The position numbers were made by a program, and so were the translations under genes. From positions 1 through 14,274 of the forward strand of contig DKGH01000080.1 in assembly GCA_002453165.1 (NCBI GenBank): a stretch of DNA of 14,274 nt. Reading direction: 5' to 3'. Every line of letters begins with the position of its first letter. Positions within the stretch are counted from its first letter, which is position 1. This DNA is from Verrucomicrobia bacterium UBA6775. Lineage in GTDB: Bacteria > Verrucomicrobiota > Verrucomicrobiia > Limisphaerales > UBA1096. This document shows, in pieces, positions 14,150 through 14,274 of this stretch. Below the pieces are notes generated by a model that was not told the origin of the DNA, made no database searches, and saw only the letters and a program-made list of their open reading frames with translations.

Positions 14150-14274
14150 ATGACTAGACCCAAACCTGCGACAAACATTCTGGCCATCCTGTTGGTCGCA
14201 CTGTTTTTCATCCCGCTTGGCCAAGCGCACGTTGGCCCGCATCCGTCCGTGCACGACACGGTGGCCGGCATCCT
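14150..14274 (+). CDS. Secreted protein of unknown function, N-terminal fragment (continues past window)
   Basis: 41 codons are visible from the ATG at 14150, open to the window end. The start MTRPKPATNILAILLVALFF, then IPLGQA, has a short basic head, a hydrophobic core (about 10-22) and a likely signal peptidase I site after A26, giving a mature start HVGPHPSVHDTVAGIL. The ribosome binding site GAGGAGG and the signal peptide make this a real gene despite its shortness here. I do not recognise the family with confidence. The extended palindrome CGCTTGGCCAAGCG (14214-14227) codes for the last residues of the signal peptide (PLGQA). Confidence 0.72.
   Translation, partial: MTRPKPATNILAILLVALFFIPLGQAHVGPHPSVHDTVAGI
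14214..14227. repeat. Perfect 14-bp palindrome CGCTTGGCCAAGCG in the signal-peptide region
   Basis: A full-length copy of the iterated palindrome, read as Leu-Gly-Gln-Ala at the predicted signal peptidase site of the right-edge gene. Confidence 0.8.

Noticed and set aside
1525..14227. CRISPR array as the explanation for the repeated 12- to 22-bp word
   Set aside because: Copies are irregularly spaced, lie within coding sequence, and have no spacer structure or cas genes nearby.
14030..14254. Minus-strand frame of 74 codons at the right edge
   Set aside because: Opposes the gene at 14150, which has a strong ribosome binding site and a signal peptide; no motif.

Overview
The window reads as a bacterial chromosome segment, most likely from the Verrucomicrobiota and perhaps the Limisphaerales/Pedosphaera side of that phylum. 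This rests on the gene style: paired short prepilin-like proteins with a FTLIELLVVIAIIAIL start and a C-terminal H-X9-DG type motif, a Tat-exported DUF1501 protein, a Tat-exported Gfo/Idh/MocA oxidoreductase, a formylglycine-generating-enzyme-like protein, and a SecA with a long insert and a SEC-C tail. Most genes have no clear Shine-Dalgarno sequence, which also fits. No marker RNA is present, so the taxon is inferred.

Layout. A minus-strand series runs right to left from 6663 to the left edge: argH (argininosuccinate lyase), two prepilin-like genes overlapping by ATGA, a heparinase II/III-family polysaccharide lyase 12 bases further on, and the first 501 codons of dnaE (DNA polymerase III alpha), which runs off the window. 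Divergent from argH is secA on the plus strand (6799-9843). A 228-bp convergent intergenic region follows, packed with palindromes and hairpins and including a clear intrinsic terminator for the minus-strand series to its right. That second series, read from 13996 down to 10072, is DUF1501, an FGE/sulfatase-modifying-factor-like protein, and a Gfo/Idh/MocA oxidoreductase. At the right edge a divergent gene with a strong ribosome binding site and a signal peptide starts at 14150 and is cut by the window end. No gap between genes exceeds 300 bases.

Functional reading. argH, secA and dnaE are housekeeping genes. The two prepilins and the lyase are probably co-transcribed and look like accessory, surface- or polysaccharide-related functions. 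DUF1501, the FGE-like protein and the oxidoreductase look like one transcription unit of exported proteins of unknown substrate.

The most striking signal is not a gene. The palindrome CTTGGCCAAG, usually extended to CGCTTGGCCAAGCG, occurs twelve times by my reading, in intergenic DNA and inside genes. Several copies are doubled into a 22-bp palindrome, two of them just past a stop codon. It resembles the highly iterated palindromes or uptake/segregation signals of other bacteria; I do not know it as a described element. A second signal is a sharp A+T-rich block covering most of the FGE-like gene.
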